A stretch of DNA of 64,000 bases from an uncultured Veillonellaceae bacterium (GCA_902801565.1 CADCIX010000001.1:107702-171701), one strand, 5' to 3'; shown: positions 42,706 through 52,011, counted from the first letter of the stretch. The notes: generated by a model not told the origin, from the sequence alone. Made by a program: numbers and translations.

Positions 42706-43853
42706 ACAACGATTTTGCCAGCATGTTGAAGGCAGAAGAAGAGTCGATGCAGGCAGTCAATGTCGGGGATGTTGTGGAAGCAACGGTTGTGGCGGTGGAG
42801 AATTCCAGCGCAATGGTTACGATTGCCGGACTCAAGTCCGACATTCCGATTCCCAAGCGTGAGCTTGTCCGCCCCGAGCCGGACAGCGCAGAGGATGTCG
42901 TCAAGGTGGGCGATGTCATCGAGGTTGCCATCGTGTCCCTTGGCGGAGAGAATGGTGCCACTGTGTCCAAGGTCAAGGCGGATGCCCGCGTTGCCTGGAC
43001 GGAGATGGAAGGTATCCAGGAGCGCGGCGAGACGGTCCAGGCTCAGGTCAGCCAGGTGGTCAAGGGCGGTCTGGTGGCCAATGTCAACGGCCTGCGCGGC
43101 TTTATCCCTGCGTCCCAGATGGAGCTCCATTTCGTGAAAGATCTTTCCGTGTATGTGGGGCAGACGGTGGAGGTTCTTCCCATTGAGATCGATGTCCACA
43201 AGCAGCGTCTTGTTCTTTCCCGCCGCCAGCTCCTTGAGGCTGAGCGCGAGAAGAAGCAGGAAGAGGTTTTTGCTACCCTCGAGGCAGGCCAGACGGTTCG
43301 CGGTACGGTGAAGCGCATCGTGGATTATGGTGCTTTCATCGATATCGGCGGCGTGGATGGTCTCGCCCATATTTCCGATATTTCCTGGGAGCGCGTAAAG
43401 CATCCCTCGGATGTCCTTGAGGTCGGTCAGGAGCTTGATGTGTATGTCAAGAGCGTCGATCCCGAGTCGAAGCGTATTTCCCTCTCCATCAAGGAGACCA
43501 TGCGTGATCCCTGGCTCGACAGGGCAGAGCGTTATGCCGAGGGCGACTACATTGAGGGCGAGGTCATCAAGCTGACGGACTTCGGTGCCTTCATGCAGAT
43601 CGAGCCGGGCTTCGATGGGCTGATCCCCATGGGCGAGCTCTGCGACCGCCGCATTGAGCGCGCGGATGAGGCCGTTCATGTTGGGGACATGGTCAAGGTC
43701 AAGGTCCTTCGCATCGACATGAAGAGGAAGCGCATCTCCCTCTCCATCACGAAGGCCAAGAAGGATGCAGACACGGCTGTGTTCAAGAAGTATGAGGCAG
43801 AGCAGGAGGATGCTCCGACGACCATCGGTGATGAGGTCGGCGAGGGCGAGTAA
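42690..43853 (+). CDS. rpsA: 30S ribosomal protein S1 (short form)
   Basis: This 387-aa protein contains four S1 RNA-binding repeats (about residues 22-95, 110-175, 195-265 and 280-350; for example 'GTVKRIVDYGAFIDIGGVDG'). That is the usual four-repeat layout of Firmicutes S1-like proteins. It starts at GTG 42690, ten bases after AAGGAGG, inside the end of ispH. A terminator follows. Confidence 0.93.
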   Translation: MSEEMNNDFASMLKAEEESMQAVNVGDVVEATVVAVENSSAMVTIAGLKSDIPIPKRELVRPEPDSAEDVVKVGDVIEVAIVSLGGENGATVSKVKADARVAWTEMEGIQERGETVQAQVSQVVKGGLVANVNGLRGFIPASQMELHFVKDLSVYVGQTVEVLPIEIDVHKQRLVLSRRQLLEAEREKKQEEVFATLEAGQTVRGTVKRIVDYGAFIDIGGVDGLAHISDISWERVKHPSDVLEVGQELDVYVKSVDPESKRISLSIKETMRDPWLDRAERYAEGDYIEGEVIKLTDFGAFMQIEPGFDGLIPMGELCDRRIERADEAVHVGDMVKVKVLRIDMKRKRISLSITKAKKDADTAVFKKYEAEQEDAPTTIGDEVGEGE

Positions 43854-43881
43854 TCCTTTTGCCGGAATAGGTTGTAAAATG

Positions 43882-43912
43882 AGGAGTGATGCTATGTCAT
43901 CACTCCTTTCTT
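43882..43912 (+). terminator. Terminator after rpsA
   Basis: AGGAGTGATG (43882-43891) pairs with CATCACTCCT (43898-43907), followed by TTCTT. Confidence 0.75.
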
Positions 43913-43928
43913 GTAGGCAGGGATAAGT

Positions 43929-45314
43929 ATGTATCTTGGAAAGATTATCCGCATCCAGCCGGAAAGCCTGGCAGAGGAGCTTGGCCTTGCCGTGGGGGAC
44001 AAGGTGCTGGAGGTCAACGGACAGAAGCTCAGGGACATCATTGACCTGAGTTTTTCCTTTGCCGATGAGGAGATCGACCTGCTCATTGAGCATGAGGACG
44101 GCGAGCAGGAAATGATTTCCTTCGACAAGGACTACGATGAGGAACTGGGGGCGGAGTTCGAGTCCGCTGTCTTTGACGGGATACGGAAATGCGCCAACAA
44201 CTGCTGTTTCTGTTTCGTGAACATGACGGCGCCCAATATGCGGGAAAGCCTCTCCGTCAAGGATGACGATTACCGGATGTCTTTTCTCTACGGCAATTTC
44301 ATCACCATGACCAATATGGTGGAGGCCGATTTCAGGCGCATTGAGCAGTTCCATCTTTCGCCCCTCTTCGTATCTGTCCAGGCCATGAATCCTGCCCTGC
44401 GGGCGGAAATGCTGCGATGCAAAAGGGCTGCGGATATCGCGGGGCAGCTGGACCGGCTGGAGGCGGCAGGGGCAGACTATCATACACAGGTGGTGCTTTG
44501 CGCGGGGCTCAACGATGGGGCGGAGTTGGAGCGTACCATCCGGGAACTGTCAGAGCGCCGCCCCCATGTGCTCTCGGTTGCCATTGTTCCCGTGGGCATC
44601 ACGAAACACCGCAGGGACCCCTATCCCATCAGACAGTTTGACCTGGCCGGCGCGGGAGAGGTCATCGACCAGGTGTCCGCCTGGCAGGAGAAAAGCCGCA
44701 GGGAAACGGGGAGCACCTTCTTTTACCTGGGGGACGAGTTCTATTTCCTGGCCGGAAGGGAACTCCCTTCCGAGGAGGAGTACGATGGCTTTCCGCAGCT
44801 GGACAACGGGATTGGCCTGACACGGAATTTCCTCTGTGAATGGGAGAAGGAAGGGCTGGGAAAAGACAGGAGCCGGCAGCAGCCTGTCCGTCTGGATGTC
44901 ATCAGCGGGACCTCTGTGGCACCTGTTCTGGAAAGACTGGCAGGCAAGGCAATGGAGCAGCAGGAAGACCTCCATGTTCGGGTCATTCCTGTCCCCAATC
45001 GTTATTTTGGGGAGACGGTGAATGTGTCAGGGCTTCTCACGGGCAGGGATATCCTGCTTACTTTGAAGGAGATAAAGGGAGAACGGGATGGCATCCTCAT
45101 TCCCGAATCGGCTCTTCGGGCCGGAGAGGATGTGTTCCTGGACGATTATTCCCTGAAGGAGCTTTGCGAGGCCTTTCCAAAGACGAGGATCGAGCCGGTG
45201 AAGAGCGGAAGGGACTATTACCGTGCGCTGCATGACTGGGAGAACTACCGCAAGGAACGCAGCGGGGAAACGGATTACATGTGGCAGAGCAATGCCGGAT
45301 ATACGAAATACTGA
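43929..45314 (+). CDS. DUF512 family PDZ/radical-SAM-like protein
   Basis: This 461-aa protein has an N-terminal PDZ-like domain (about 1-65), a cysteine cluster KCANNCCFCFVN (about 97-108) and the C-terminal DUF512 region, as in conserved Firmicutes proteins annotated as radical-SAM-like Fe-S oxidoreductases. The reaction is unknown. In related genomes it directly precedes der and plsY. Here a repeat and an AT-rich two-gene cassette have been inserted between them. Confidence 0.88.
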   Translation: MYLGKIIRIQPESLAEELGLAVGDKVLEVNGQKLRDIIDLSFSFADEEIDLLIEHEDGEQEMISFDKDYDEELGAEFESAVFDGIRKCANNCCFCFVNMTAPNMRESLSVKDDDYRMSFLYGNFITMTNMVEADFRRIEQFHLSPLFVSVQAMNPALRAEMLRCKRAADIAGQLDRLEAAGADYHTQVVLCAGLNDGAELERTIRELSERRPHVLSVAIVPVGITKHRRDPYPIRQFDLAGAGEVIDQVSAWQEKSRRETGSTFFYLGDEFYFLAGRELPSEEEYDGFPQLDNGIGLTRNFLCEWEKEGLGKDRSRQQPVRLDVISGTSVAPVLERLAGKAMEQQEDLHVRVIPVPNRYFGETVNVSGLLTGRDILLTLKEIKGERDGILIPESALRAGEDVFLDDYSLKELCEAFPKTRIEPVKSGRDYYRALHDWENYRKERSGETDYMWQSNAGYTKY

Positions 45315-45322
45315 GAGGGGTG

Positions 45323-45462
45323 GGTGTATATTTTGCCTTTGGCAAAAGTTGAATCCCCTTCGGGGACTAGGGCGTCGCAATGCGTTATGAAAGGACTACG
45401 CCTGTCGAAACGCCAATAGGAATGTTTTGCTGCTGGCAAAACTTGAACAATTGCGTTATAAT
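45323..45462 (+). repeat. Dispersed intergenic repeat with terminal promoter
   Basis: A diverged long unit (about 45323-45406) is followed by a short unit (45407-45462) that begins GAAACGCCAAT and ends in TATAAT (45457-45462). The dyad here is TTTTGCT/GGCAAAA (45425-45441). The long unit lacks part of the CTAGCTTCGCG segment. The -35 is CTGGCA with an 18-bp spacer. The promoter points into the AT-rich cassette. Confidence 0.8.
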
Positions 45463-45482
45463 AGAAGCAGGGGATGATGGGC

Positions 45483-45962
45483 GTGAACATTTCCAAAGAA
45501 TATTTAGACGCATTGATTACCTCTCAAAAACAATTCAAGACTTTTCCAAGAAGGGAAATGGCATCGGAAAGACAATTTATGCGAAATGAATTTGAGGCAT
45601 ATGCTCCGATTTTGGATGAATCGTTCCATGTTTTTATGAGACAAAGCATTGTTTTTCTCGAAAATTATTCGATTGGACTGGTATGGAATCGGAAAAATGA
45701 TAAACCTGTCATCTTATTTCGTTGCAATGGGCCTCATGGTGGAAATGAAAATTCATCACATCGCTTCGTTACGCATATACATAGATTAAATTTGGAAGAG
45801 GCAGCGGTAAATAGGTTTGTGGAAACAGACACGAAAGAAACAGAAGAATATACGACATTTGAAGATGCGGCATGGTTTTTTCTTTCTTATTGTGGCTTTC
45901 GTATTGAGGAGATAGAGAAATATTTCCCATTTCTTCGCAGGATGAATTTGTTTGGTAAATAA
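45483..45962 (+). CDS. Unknown protein of AT-rich cassette (DUF6978-like)
   Basis: This soluble protein of about 160 aa has 'NGPHGGNENSSHRFVTHIHRLNLEEA' features that, from memory, resemble the DUF6978 family; that assignment is tentative. GTG 45483 is preferred because AGGGG lies nine bases upstream. The ATG at 45474 would leave only about 5 nt of leader after the predicted start of transcription. The gene is strongly AT-rich compared with both flanks. It is followed by a DUF1828-like gene after 22 bp, and the two probably act together. Confidence 0.7.
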   Translation: MNISKEYLDALITSQKQFKTFPRREMASERQFMRNEFEAYAPILDESFHVFMRQSIVFLENYSIGLVWNRKNDKPVILFRCNGPHGGNENSSHRFVTHIHRLNLEEAAVNRFVETDTKETEEYTTFEDAAWFFLSYCGFRIEEIEKYFPFLRRMNLFGK

Positions 45963-45984
45963 TGTAGGCAAGGGGGTGCGGAAT

Positions 45985-46743
45985 ATGTTGGAAAATGATA
46001 TTAAAAATCTTTTGGCGAAATCATTTCATGATAAATTTTCTCTAGTGAAACGAAGAGAAAATTTATATCAGTTAATGGTGCCGTTGTATCATGAAGATGG
46101 AGATATGATAGATATTTTTATCAAACTATCTGGATCGTCGATTTTTGTCTGCGATTGTGGAATGACATTGATGCACCTTTCTTATGCTTTTGATATTAAC
46201 ACAAAAAGCAGAGAAAAGATATTGCTTGAAATCATTGAGGATAATGGTGCTCAATATGAGGATGGAAATATCTTGATTCCTACAGAGCCCGATATGTTAT
46301 TTAACAACGTTATGCAGTTTTCTCAAGTAATAGCAAAAGTTTCTTCTATGAGAATGCTTCGGAAAAGCAATATCTCTAGCATATTTTACGAAAATGTCAA
46401 TGAATTCATTTTTTCCTCTTTATCGAAATACAATCCTCAAAAAAAATATGTTCCTATTGCAGGACAGGACGAGCATGTGGTGGATTATTTTCTTACTGTA
46501 AATGGGAGACCGGTGTATTTGTTTGCAATCATGGGAGAAGAAAAAGCACTTATTTCTACCATTGCGGCTATGACATTTCAACGGGAAAAACTACCGTTTA
46601 TGGGAATTGCAATATCGGATAGTTTTGAAAAACTGACAACAAAAACCAAAAAACGAGTAATTTGTGCTATGGATAAACTCTTCTATGATTATGAAGATTT
46701 TGAAAAGCAGGGAATGGCATACTTTGAGCGGTTGGCAAGCTGA
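45985..46743 (+). CDS. DUF1828/DUF1829-like protein
   Basis: This 252-aa protein has an N-terminal region (about 20-100, 'LVKRRENLYQLMVPLYHEDGDMIDIF', with 'VCDCGMTLMHLSYA') like DUF1828, and a C-terminal half like DUF1829. These families are found in phage and mobile gene contexts, and their function is unknown. AAGGGGG eight bases before ATG 45985 supports the start. The gene is AT-rich. No membrane segment or catalytic motif is apparent to me. Confidence 0.72.
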   Translation: MLENDIKNLLAKSFHDKFSLVKRRENLYQLMVPLYHEDGDMIDIFIKLSGSSIFVCDCGMTLMHLSYAFDINTKSREKILLEIIEDNGAQYEDGNILIPTEPDMLFNNVMQFSQVIAKVSSMRMLRKSNISSIFYENVNEFIFSSLSKYNPQKKYVPIAGQDEHVVDYFLTVNGRPVYLFAIMGEEKALISTIAAMTFQREKLPFMGIAISDSFEKLTTKTKKRVICAMDKLFYDYEDFEKQGMAYFERLAS

Positions 46744-46837
46744 TGTATGAGTTTTGCATTGGGGCTCAGGGGCGGTAGTGACCTGAGCTTTTCCTTTGTC
46801 GAGGAGAGAAGGGACATATGAGGAGGTACAAGAGGGA

Positions 46838-48166
46838 ATGAGCAAGCCGATTGTGGCGATTGTGGGGCGCCCGAATGTGGGGAAATCGACGCTGTTCAAC
46901 AAGATTGGGCAGAAGCGTGTCTCCATCGTGGACGATATGCCGGGGGTGACCAGGGACAGGATCTATCTGGATGCGGAATGGCTGCAGCATGAGTTCACCA
47001 TGATTGATACGGGCGGCATTGAGTTCGATGAGAGCAATCATATCCTGTCCTCCATGCGGAAACAGGCCTCCATTGCCGTGGAGGAGGCCGATGTCATCGT
47101 CTTTGTGGTGGATGGGCGTGCAGGGCTGACTTCCTCGGACGAGGAAGTGGGGCGGCTCCTCAGAAGCACGAAGAAGCCCGTGATCCTGGCGGTGAACAAG
47201 GTGGACAGCCCCCAGCGGGAAATGGATATCTATGAATTCTATCAGCTGGGGCTGGGGGACCCCATCGGGATTTCTGCCTCCAATGCACTGAATCTCGGGG
47301 ACCTTTTGGATGCCATCGTGGCGGCTTTTCCCAAGGTGGAAGCAGAGGAAAAGGATGAGGATGAGATCTGCATTGCGGTCATTGGACGGCCCAATGTGGG
47401 GAAATCCTCCATCGTCAACAAGATCCTCGGGGAGGACCGGGTCATCGTGAGCGATATCCCCGGCACCACAAGGGATGCAATCGACACCCATTTCACCAAG
47501 GACGGGACGAAGTTTACATTGATCGACACGGCGGGCATGCGCCGCAAGGGGAAGATCGAGGATGCGGTGGAAAGGTACAGCGTCATACGCTCCCTGCGTG
47601 CCATCGACCGGGCGGATGTGGTCCTCATGATGATCGATGCCTCGGCTGGCATCAACGAGCAGGACAAGAAGATTGCCGGCTATGCCCATGACTCCGGCAA
47701 GGGGGTGGTCATTGTCGTCAACAAATGGGACATCTATCCCGACAAGGATGACAAATCGACACTGCGGTTCACGGAGGACCTGCGGGATGAGATCGGCTTC
47801 CTGCAGTACGCCCCGATCCTCTATGCCTCGGCACTTACCGGACAGAGGGTGAATCGTGTGACGGAATTGGTCAAGTATGTGGCGGAGCAGCAGTCCATGC
47901 GCATCAAGACCAGTGTCCTGAACGAGCTCATCCGCGATGCGGTGTCGGTGAATCCGCCGCCCATGCACAAGGGGCGGCAGCTCAAGATCCTCTTCATGAC
48001 CCAGACGGGCATCTGCCCGCCGAAATTTATCCTCTTTGTCAATGACGCGAATCTCATGCATTTCTCGTATCTGCGGTTCATCGAGAACCGCCTGCGGGAG
48101 AGCTATGGCTTCGAGGGGACGCCCCTCCGCTTTGTGGTGCGGAACCGTGAGGAAAAGGAGGAATGA
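46838..48166 (+). CDS. der: GTPase Der (EngA)
   Basis: Der is a double-GTPase needed for 50S ribosome assembly. The 442-aa protein has G domain 1 with GRPNVGKST (about 10-18), DTGG and NKVD motifs, G domain 2 with GRPNVGKSS (about 184-192), DTAG and NKWD motifs, and the C-terminal KH-like domain. ATG 46838 follows AGAGGGA; a longer frame reaching 46796 lacks support. plsY follows after 3 bp. Confidence 0.95.
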   Translation: MSKPIVAIVGRPNVGKSTLFNKIGQKRVSIVDDMPGVTRDRIYLDAEWLQHEFTMIDTGGIEFDESNHILSSMRKQASIAVEEADVIVFVVDGRAGLTSSDEEVGRLLRSTKKPVILAVNKVDSPQREMDIYEFYQLGLGDPIGISASNALNLGDLLDAIVAAFPKVEAEEKDEDEICIAVIGRPNVGKSSIVNKILGEDRVIVSDIPGTTRDAIDTHFTKDGTKFTLIDTAGMRRKGKIEDAVERYSVIRSLRAIDRADVVLMMIDASAGINEQDKKIAGYAHDSGKGVVIVVNKWDIYPDKDDKSTLRFTEDLRDEIGFLQYAPILYASALTGQRVNRVTELVKYVAEQQSMRIKTSVLNELIRDAVSVNPPPMHKGRQLKILFMTQTGICPPKFILFVNDANLMHFSYLRFIENRLRESYGFEGTPLRFVVRNREEKEE

Positions 48167-48169
48167 GGC

Positions 48170-48763
48170 ATGAACGTGGTCATTGCCATTTTGTTGAGTT
48201 ACCTGCTGGGTTCCATTCCCAATGGCCTGATTTGCGGGAAGCTGCTTTGGGGTGTGGACCTCCGGGAGCATGGGAGCCATAATATCGGCGCGACGAATGC
48301 CTGGCGAACCTTGGGAAAGGGACCCGGCATCGTCATTTTCCTGCTGGACTTCCTCAAGGGATTTATCAGCGTCTGGCTGGGGATGCATCTTGTTGGCACG
48401 CCGCTTTCCATGGTCCTCTGCGGAATCGTTGCCATCCTGGGGCATTCCTGCTCTGTCTTCCTCAAGTTCAAGGGGGGGAAGGGCGTTGCCACGGGCCTTG
48501 GGGTCATTGCCATGCTGATGCCGGCTGTCACGCTGGTGGTCTTCCTTCTTTGGCTTGGCATCGTCTATGCGACGAAATATGTTTCCCTGGGCTCCTGTGT
48601 GGCTGCGGTTTTCGTGCCCATCATGGCATGGCTCCTCGGCAGTCCTGCGGAATACATTGTTTTCGGCGTGCTGGCGGCAATCCTCATCGTTGTCAGGCAC
48701 AAGTCGAACATCAGCCGGCTGCTGAACGGAACGGAGAGCAAGATCAAGGCGGGGCACAGGTAA
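48170..48763 (+). CDS. plsY: Glycerol-3-phosphate acyltransferase PlsY
   Basis: PlsY uses acyl phosphate to acylate glycerol-3-phosphate at the cytoplasmic membrane. The 197-aa protein has about five membrane helices and the three PlsY motifs: GSIPNGLI, 'HGSHNIGATNAWRTLG' and 'FKGGKGVATGLG'. The der-plsY pairing is conserved in Firmicutes. Confidence 0.94.
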   Translation: MNVVIAILLSYLLGSIPNGLICGKLLWGVDLREHGSHNIGATNAWRTLGKGPGIVIFLLDFLKGFISVWLGMHLVGTPLSMVLCGIVAILGHSCSVFLKFKGGKGVATGLGVIAMLMPAVTLVVFLLWLGIVYATKYVSLGSCVAAVFVPIMAWLLGSPAEYIVFGVLAAILIVVRHKSNISRLLNGTESKIKAGHR

Positions 48764-48855
48764 GGCAGGGATTTTGATACTTTATTTTATACTTTTTTAT
48801 TATACGGGCTATAGACACGCTGAATGATTCTATGATATGATTTTTACAAGAGAAT

Positions 48856-48906
48856 ACGGAGTTCTTGAGGCGGAGTCTGGTCAACAAGGGCTCCGTCTGT
48901 CTTTTT
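48856..48906 (+). terminator. Hairpin terminator ahead of the transporter gene
   Basis: ACGGAGTTCTTG (48856-48867) pairs with CAAGGGCTCCGT (48885-48896) over 12 bp, including two G-U pairs, and CTTTTTG follows at 48901. The loop contains a competing GGCGGAGTC half-stem. A TATGAT about 20 bp upstream could be a -10, which would make this a leader attenuator; otherwise it terminates der-plsY. Confidence 0.65.
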
Positions 48907-48937
48907 GTGTAGATGGTATTTTTTAGGAGGCGATGTT

Positions 48938-50215
48938 ATGGAAGTTTTGGCGGCTACAGTTTTTGTCCTGATGTATGCTGTGATCGTGTCGGAGAAGATC
49001 CACCGTACGGTTGTGGCGATGCTGGGCGCGGTCATCATGATGCTGTCCGGCATCTTGTCGATTGACACGGCGCTGCATCATGTGGATTTCAATACGCTGG
49101 GCCTGCTGGTTGGCATGATGATTCTCGTGGGAGTCACAAGCCATACGGGATTGTTTGATTTTGTTGCCATTTGGGCGGCCAAGAAGGCAAATGCGGAGCC
49201 GAAGAAGCTTCTGACTTATCTTGCCATCATCACGGCAGTCTTCTCGGCATTCCTTGATAATGTGACGACGGTGCTCCTCATGGTGCCTGTGACCTTCAGC
49301 ATCACGCAGAAGCTGCATTTGAAGCCGATGCCCTTCCTGCTCACGCAGATCCTGGCATCGAATATCGGCGGCACGGCAACGCTCATCGGTGATCCGCCGA
49401 ACATCATGATCGGCAGCGCGGTGAAGGAGCTCACCTTCATGGCGTTCATCGAGAACCTTGCACCTATTGCTATCATCAATATGATCATCGTGATCTTCAT
49501 CATGGAGTTTGTCTACAAGAACAGCCTCAAGACGAAGCCGGAGCTCCAGGCAGAGGTCATGGCAATGAATGCCAGCAAGGCACTCAAGGACAGGAGGCTC
49601 CTGCGCCGTGCCCTCTTTGTCCTCGGCCTTACGATTCTTGGCTTCTTCACCCACTCCATGACGCATATCGAGTCCTCTCTTATGGCCCTCACAGGTGCGT
49701 TCCTGCTGCTTCTCCTGGCGGGCGGCAGCCATCATCTCGTGGAATCTGCCATGAAGTCGGTGGAATGGGCGACCATCTTCTTCTTCATCGGTCTGTTCAT
49801 TGCCGTTGGCGGCCTCATTGAGACGGGCATCATCGGTTCTTTGGCACAGAAGGCCGTGGAGCTCACGGGCGGAGATGTTACCATGACCTCGCTGCTTGTA
49901 TTGTGGCTCAGTGCCATCGTGTCATCGGTGCTTGATAATATCCCCTTCGTGGCGACCATGATTCCTCTGATTCAGAACATGGGGGCCATGGGTGTCTCGA
50001 ATCTCGATCCTGTCTGGTGGAGCCTGGCTCTCGGTGCCTGCCTGGGCGGCAACGGCACCCTGGTGGGAGCCTCTGCGAACCTCATCGTGGCTGGTCTTGC
50101 AGCAGAGCGCGGCGTGAATATCACCTTCATAAAGTACTTCAAGGTCGGTTTCCCCGTGATGCTGCTCACCATCGTTCTTTCCACGGTCTATGTGTACCTG
50201 CGTTATCTGCTTTGA
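48938..50215 (+). CDS. ArsB/NhaD-type ion transporter
   Basis: This 425-aa integral membrane protein has ten to twelve helices and the inverted-repeat signature of the ion-transporter superfamily: 'GGTATLIGDPPNIM' in the first half and 'GGNGTLVGASANLI' in the second. It resembles ArsB/NhaD or SLC13-type permeases. The substrate (arsenite, Na+/H+ or a dicarboxylate) cannot be read from sequence, and no ars genes are nearby. ATG 48938 follows TTAGGAGG. Terminator-like hairpins flank it on both sides. Confidence 0.85.
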   Translation: MEVLAATVFVLMYAVIVSEKIHRTVVAMLGAVIMMLSGILSIDTALHHVDFNTLGLLVGMMILVGVTSHTGLFDFVAIWAAKKANAEPKKLLTYLAIITAVFSAFLDNVTTVLLMVPVTFSITQKLHLKPMPFLLTQILASNIGGTATLIGDPPNIMIGSAVKELTFMAFIENLAPIAIINMIIVIFIMEFVYKNSLKTKPELQAEVMAMNASKALKDRRLLRRALFVLGLTILGFFTHSMTHIESSLMALTGAFLLLLLAGGSHHLVESAMKSVEWATIFFFIGLFIAVGGLIETGIIGSLAQKAVELTGGDVTMTSLLVLWLSAIVSSVLDNIPFVATMIPLIQNMGAMGVSNLDPVWWSLALGACLGGNGTLVGASANLIVAGLAAERGVNITFIKYFKVGFPVMLLTIVLSTVYVYLRYLL

Positions 50216-50227
50216 TTGAATGACAGG

Positions 50228-50263
50228 CTGCCGATGCCCTTGCGTGGGGTGTCGGCAGTTTTT
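50228..50263 (+). terminator. Terminator after the transporter gene
   Basis: CTGCCGA (50228-50234) pairs with TCGGCAG (50252-50258), with an inner CCC/GGG stem, then TTTTT at 50259-50263. Confidence 0.85.
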
Positions 50264-50297
50264 CCTATCTCATCAAAATTCAATGGGGGTGTGTCAT

Positions 50298-51200
50298 GTG
50301 AAAAATGAGGATGGGAAGCCGGACCTTCCGAATCTGCAATGGTTTCCTGGGCATATGAAGAAGGCCCGCCGGATCATTGAGGAAAATCTGAAACTGGTGG
50401 ATGTGGTGATCGAGCTCCTGGATGCGAGGATTCCCATGAGCAGTGCCAATCCGATGCTGCAGGAAATCATCCAGGGGAAGCCGCGGGTTGTGGCCTTGAA
50501 CAAGTCGGATCTGGCAGATGCCGCCATGACGCGAAGATGGATGAACTATTTTCGGGAACAGGGGGTTCCGGCGGCTGCCATCGATTCGGTGAAGGGTGCG
50601 GGAATCAAGCAGCTGGTCAGGCTGGTGGAGGAACTGGCGCGCCCAAGGACGGAGAAGCTGGTGAGCAAGGGGGCGAAGGCGAGATCGGCACGATGCATGA
50701 TCCTTGGGATCCCGAATGTGGGGAAGTCTTCCCTCATCAATCGTCTGGCAGGCGCCGTCAAGGCAAAGGCTGCGGACAAGCCGGGGGTGACACGGGCGAA
50801 GCAGTGGATCCGGATCGGGGCGAATCTTGAGCTTCTGGATACGCCGGGCATCCTTTGGCCGAAATTCGAGGATATGACGGTGGGATTGAAGCTGGCCTTC
50901 ACAGGCGCCATCAAGGACGAGATTTACGATTTGGAACAGGTGTCGGCACTTTTGCTGGAGACTTTGCGCCGCGACTATCCCGAGCGCCTTGCCGAGCGGT
51001 TCAGGCTGGGGGAGGACCTGCCGGAGGGAGGACAGGAGCTTCTGGAAGCCATCGGGAAAAAGAGGGGATGCCTGCTGAAAGGCGGCATCATAGATATGGA
51101 AAAGGCGCAGCATATCGTCATGTCGGAATTCCGTTCCGGCAAACTGGGATGTGTGACCCTGGATGAAATGCCCCAAGTTGTAAAAAAAGTTGGCGGGTGA
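50298..51200 (+). CDS. rbgA: Ribosome biogenesis GTPase RbgA (YlqF)
   Basis: RbgA is a circularly permuted GTPase for late 50S assembly. The ~300-aa protein starts with 'NLQWFPGHMKKA', has the G4 motif NKSDL before the P-loop GIPNVGKSS, G3 'DTPG' and a C-terminal ANTAR-like helical region. GTG 50298 has GGGGGTG upstream and gives the family start; ATG 50283 is an alternative. It overlaps or abuts rnhB (4 bp), as in Bacillus. Confidence 0.92.
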   Translation: MKNEDGKPDLPNLQWFPGHMKKARRIIEENLKLVDVVIELLDARIPMSSANPMLQEIIQGKPRVVALNKSDLADAAMTRRWMNYFREQGVPAAAIDSVKGAGIKQLVRLVEELARPRTEKLVSKGAKARSARCMILGIPNVGKSSLINRLAGAVKAKAADKPGVTRAKQWIRIGANLELLDTPGILWPKFEDMTVGLKLAFTGAIKDEIYDLEQVSALLLETLRRDYPERLAERFRLGEDLPEGGQELLEAIGKKRGCLLKGGIIDMEKAQHIVMSEFRSGKLGCVTLDEMPQVVKKVGG

Positions 51201-51204
51201 TTTA

Positions 51205-51984
51205 ATGGATTTGGCAAAAATGACGATAAAAGAGATAGAGAGTATTCTCGTTCAGGGAGAAGCCGACCAGGATTTTTTGGAGGCATGCTCCAGGGATGGC
51301 CGCAAAGCCCTTCAGCGCCTGGTTCGCCGATATGAACGGGAATTGCAGGAAAAGGAGCGCGTTGCCGATCTCTATCATTTTGAGGAGCTTTCGGCAGCAG
51401 AGGGATTAGAGATCGTGGCCGGGGTAGATGAGGCCGGGCGGGGCCCCCTGGCCGGCCCGGTATCGGTGGCGGCGGTGATCCTTCCCAGGGGGCTGTTCCT
51501 GCCGAAGCTCAACGATTCCAAGAAGCTGTCCCCCAAGGCGAGAGATGAGCTTTATGATCTGATCCAGGAGAAGGCCGTCTCAATCGGGACTTCTTTTGTG
51601 GATGCCAGGACCATCGATCGCGTGAATATCTATCAGGCGACCATCAATGGCATGTATGAGGCCATTTTTGCACTTTCGCCCCAGCCGCAGAAGGTGCTCA
51701 TTGACGCGATGCCGCTGGATAACCTGCCCATGCCATCCCTTTCCATCGTCAAGGGTGATGCGAAATCGGCCTCTATTGCGGCGGCATCCATTGTTGCAAA
51801 GGTCCGGCGTGACCGCCTGATGGAAGAGTATGACCGCGAGTACCCCGCCTATGGCTTCGCACGCCATAAGGGGTACGGGACGGCAGAGCATATCCGTGCG
51901 ATTGAGGAATACGGGCCTTGCCCGATCCATCGCCTTTCCTTTGAACCAGTTCATTCCCTTGCCCTGCGGAAGGGGATGGTTTGA
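51205..51984 (+). CDS. rnhB: Ribonuclease HII
   Basis: RNase HII removes ribonucleotides from DNA. The ~259-aa protein has an N-terminal helical extension (1-65) and the catalytic domain starting VAGVDEAGRGPLAGP (about 72-86) with Asp and Glu ligands, 'NDSKKLSP' and 'SIVKGDAKSASIAAASI'. ATG 51205 follows GGCGGGTGA. The order rbgA-rnhB-ylqG-ylqH matches Bacillus subtilis. Confidence 0.94.
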   Translation: MDLAKMTIKEIESILVQGEADQDFLEACSRDGRKALQRLVRRYERELQEKERVADLYHFEELSAAEGLEIVAGVDEAGRGPLAGPVSVAAVILPRGLFLPKLNDSKKLSPKARDELYDLIQEKAVSIGTSFVDARTIDRVNIYQATINGMYEAIFALSPQPQKVLIDAMPLDNLPMPSLSIVKGDAKSASIAAASIVAKVRRDRLMEEYDREYPAYGFARHKGYGTAEHIRAIEEYGPCPIHRLSFEPVHSLALRKGMV

Positions 51985-52011
51985 CCTTATTTTCGTGGAG
52001 GTGCAGGATTC

